A program made the position numbers and the translations under genes. The notes under the pieces are model-generated. The model ran no database searches and was not told the DNA's origin. It saw only the letters and a list, made by a program, of their open reading frames with translations. Shown here piece by piece: positions 4,958-5,815 of a stretch of 5,815 nt of DNA. How positions within the stretch are numbered: position 1 is the first letter of the stretch; each line of letters opens with the position of its first letter. Origin of the DNA: an uncultured Coriobacteriales bacterium (GTDB taxonomy: Bacteria; Actinomycetota; Coriobacteriia; Coriobacteriales; Atopobiaceae); assembly GCA_947305035.1 (NCBI GenBank), contig CAMZCV010000077.1:1-5815 (forward strand), given 5' to 3'.

Positions 4958-5815
4958 TCACGCGAGCTCCAGCCTTGGATTTGCAAGCAGCTCATCGAAG
5001 AACCCGTGCCATAGCTCCGTATCGAAGAGGCGCAGGATTGCCGTTGCACGCATGCCCGCGTCCTTTGACGAGCCACCGCAGTGGTAGATGCACTCGGCAT
5101 CTGTTCCATAGTCGATGAGCATGAACCGGTCATGCACACGTCCCATGGTTCGCCTGAACTCGACATGCCTGTTTGGATAGTCCTTGAGGAAATCCTCGTA
5201 CTCCAGCTGGTGAAGCCCTTTGCGCAGGTTATCGCTGATGACCGTGAGTTTAACTCCCTCACGTGCATGCGCCATAAGCACGAGGGTCTTGAGGCTTATG
5301 TAGTTGTCCACCACCACGATGCTGTATTTGGCCGTCTCATACAGCTCCTCGTACACGATATCTCCCAGCGAGAAGTGCCCGTTGAACAGCCCGTAGCCAT
5401 ACCGGATGAACTCATTGCCGAAGTCCATCATGATTTGCGAGATATCGCTCTTGGTGATCATCTGCCCGAGCTGATCCACCACGTTAGCGACCTTGTCATC
5501 GAGTTCGCGATGCCGCGCGTTGAGCTCCATGATCTCGCGGAAGCTGTCTGCAACGGAGAGGGAAAGCTTGAGGTACTCGCGCTCGCCCAAGAGGCTTTGA
5601 TGATCGATGATGTAATCCTTCATCTTCTTGAAGGTGCGGATGAGGGCGCGGCTCTGTTTGATGGCAAGATCGCCTTTAAGTACGGTCATAAGCATGTAGA
5701 TGCCCTGCTCGGTGAAAGCATGCGGTAGCTTACGAGTACCGCCCCAATTTGATGTCGATTTTTTCGACATCAAGTTTTGGGCCTCCTCTCCTGTGAGCTG
5801 GAACATGAAGTCATC
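4958..5815 (-). CDS. ORF6N-family protein with C-terminal phospholipase-D-like region (N-terminus beyond the window)
   Basis: 285 residues are visible and the frame is open through the right edge (…DDFMFQLT). The ATG at 5806 is internal: DFMFQLT…SNWGGTRKLPHAFTEQG is the second half of the ORF6N DNA-binding domain (KilA-N-like, found in phage antirepressors and regulators), so roughly 50-60 residues are missing. A helical, charged stretch (about 55-125) probably forms a coiled coil. The C-terminal part (about 150-275) contains YSIVVVDNYISLKTLVLM, VISDN, VHDRFMLID (about 227-235) and CGGSSKDAG. This resembles half of a phospholipase-D/nuclease fold with an HxKx4D-type site, here H-x-R-x4-D with Arg for Lys. 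The architecture is widespread in phage- and mobile-element-associated bacterial proteins; its function is unproven. Local GC (47% on one counted line) is lower than in the genes to the left, consistent with acquisition. Confidence 0.87.
   Translation of the reverse strand, partial: DDFMFQLTGEEAQNLMSKKSTSNWGGTRKLPHAFTEQGIYMLMTVLKGDLAIKQSRALIRTFKKMKDYIIDHQSLLGEREYLKLSLSVADSFREIMELNARHRELDDKVANVVDQLGQMITKSDISQIMMDFGNEFIRYGYGLFNGHFSLGDIVYEELYETAKYSIVVVDNYISLKTLVLMAHAREGVKLTVISDNLRKGLHQLEYEDFLKDYPNRHVEFRRTMGRVHDRFMLIDYGTDAECIYHCGGSSKDAGMRATAILRLFDTELWHGFFDELLANPRLELA

Noticed and set aside
4441..5268. Minus-strand open frame bridging the ORF6N and lipoprotein genes
   Set aside because: It runs out of frame through two well-supported genes and the gap between them. 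Its Arg/Ser-rich composition is typical of a frame shadow.
5081..5728. Plus-strand open frame (215 codons) opposite the ORF6N gene
   Set aside because: It shadows a strongly recognised protein and has no convincing Shine-Dalgarno or domain.

Overview
The window looks like a piece of a Gram-positive, fairly GC-rich chromosome. Two proteins carry classic lipobox signal peptides and Shine-Dalgarno sites are strong. Gene content and codon use suggest a gut Coriobacteriia (Actinomycetota: Collinsella, Olsenella or Eggerthella-like). That placement is by general resemblance only; no rRNA or other marker gene is present. Hand counts on single lines give about 70% GC in the middle (line 3961) and about 47% near the right end (line 5401). 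The right edge may therefore be acquired DNA.

Layout from left to right. (1) 1-693, minus strand: a type II toxin-antitoxin operon. A RelB/DinJ-like antitoxin (283-648) overlaps a PIN-domain toxin (start at 286, cut by the left edge) by ATGA. It is preceded by an extended -10 and a perfect 10+1+10 palindrome that is the likely autoregulatory operator. (2) 794-1201, plus strand: a PaaI-type hotdog thioesterase. (3) 1208-1906, minus strand: a metallophosphoesterase with every family motif and probably a leaderless mRNA. (4) 1970-1993: a strong hairpin, probably the end of the next transcript. (5) 2025-3338, minus strand: a lipoprotein of the Cthe_2159-like (DUF4353) beta-helix carbohydrate-binding family with a Gly/Pro tail. 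(6) 3339-3455: a divergent intergenic region with two tandem 11-bp repeats. (7) 3456-4082, plus strand: a 4'-phosphopantetheinyl transferase superfamily protein. (8) 4092-4850, minus strand: a second lipoprotein of unknown role. (9) 4958-5815, minus strand: an ORF6N-family protein with a C-terminal phospholipase-D-like region, cut by the right edge.

Apart from the toxin-antitoxin pair, orientations alternate and most genes have their own start signals. There is no evidence that the central genes form one pathway. Two genes code for exported lipoproteins, and two loci (toxin-antitoxin, ORF6N) are typical accessory or phage-linked functions. I see no tRNA, rRNA, CRISPR array, insertion sequence or integrase. 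No intergenic stretch exceeds 150 bases. I found no convincing new multi-gene system. The points most worth checking are the RelB-PIN pairing with its operator, the divergent 11-bp repeats, the atypical phosphopantetheinyl transferase and the unassigned lipoprotein.
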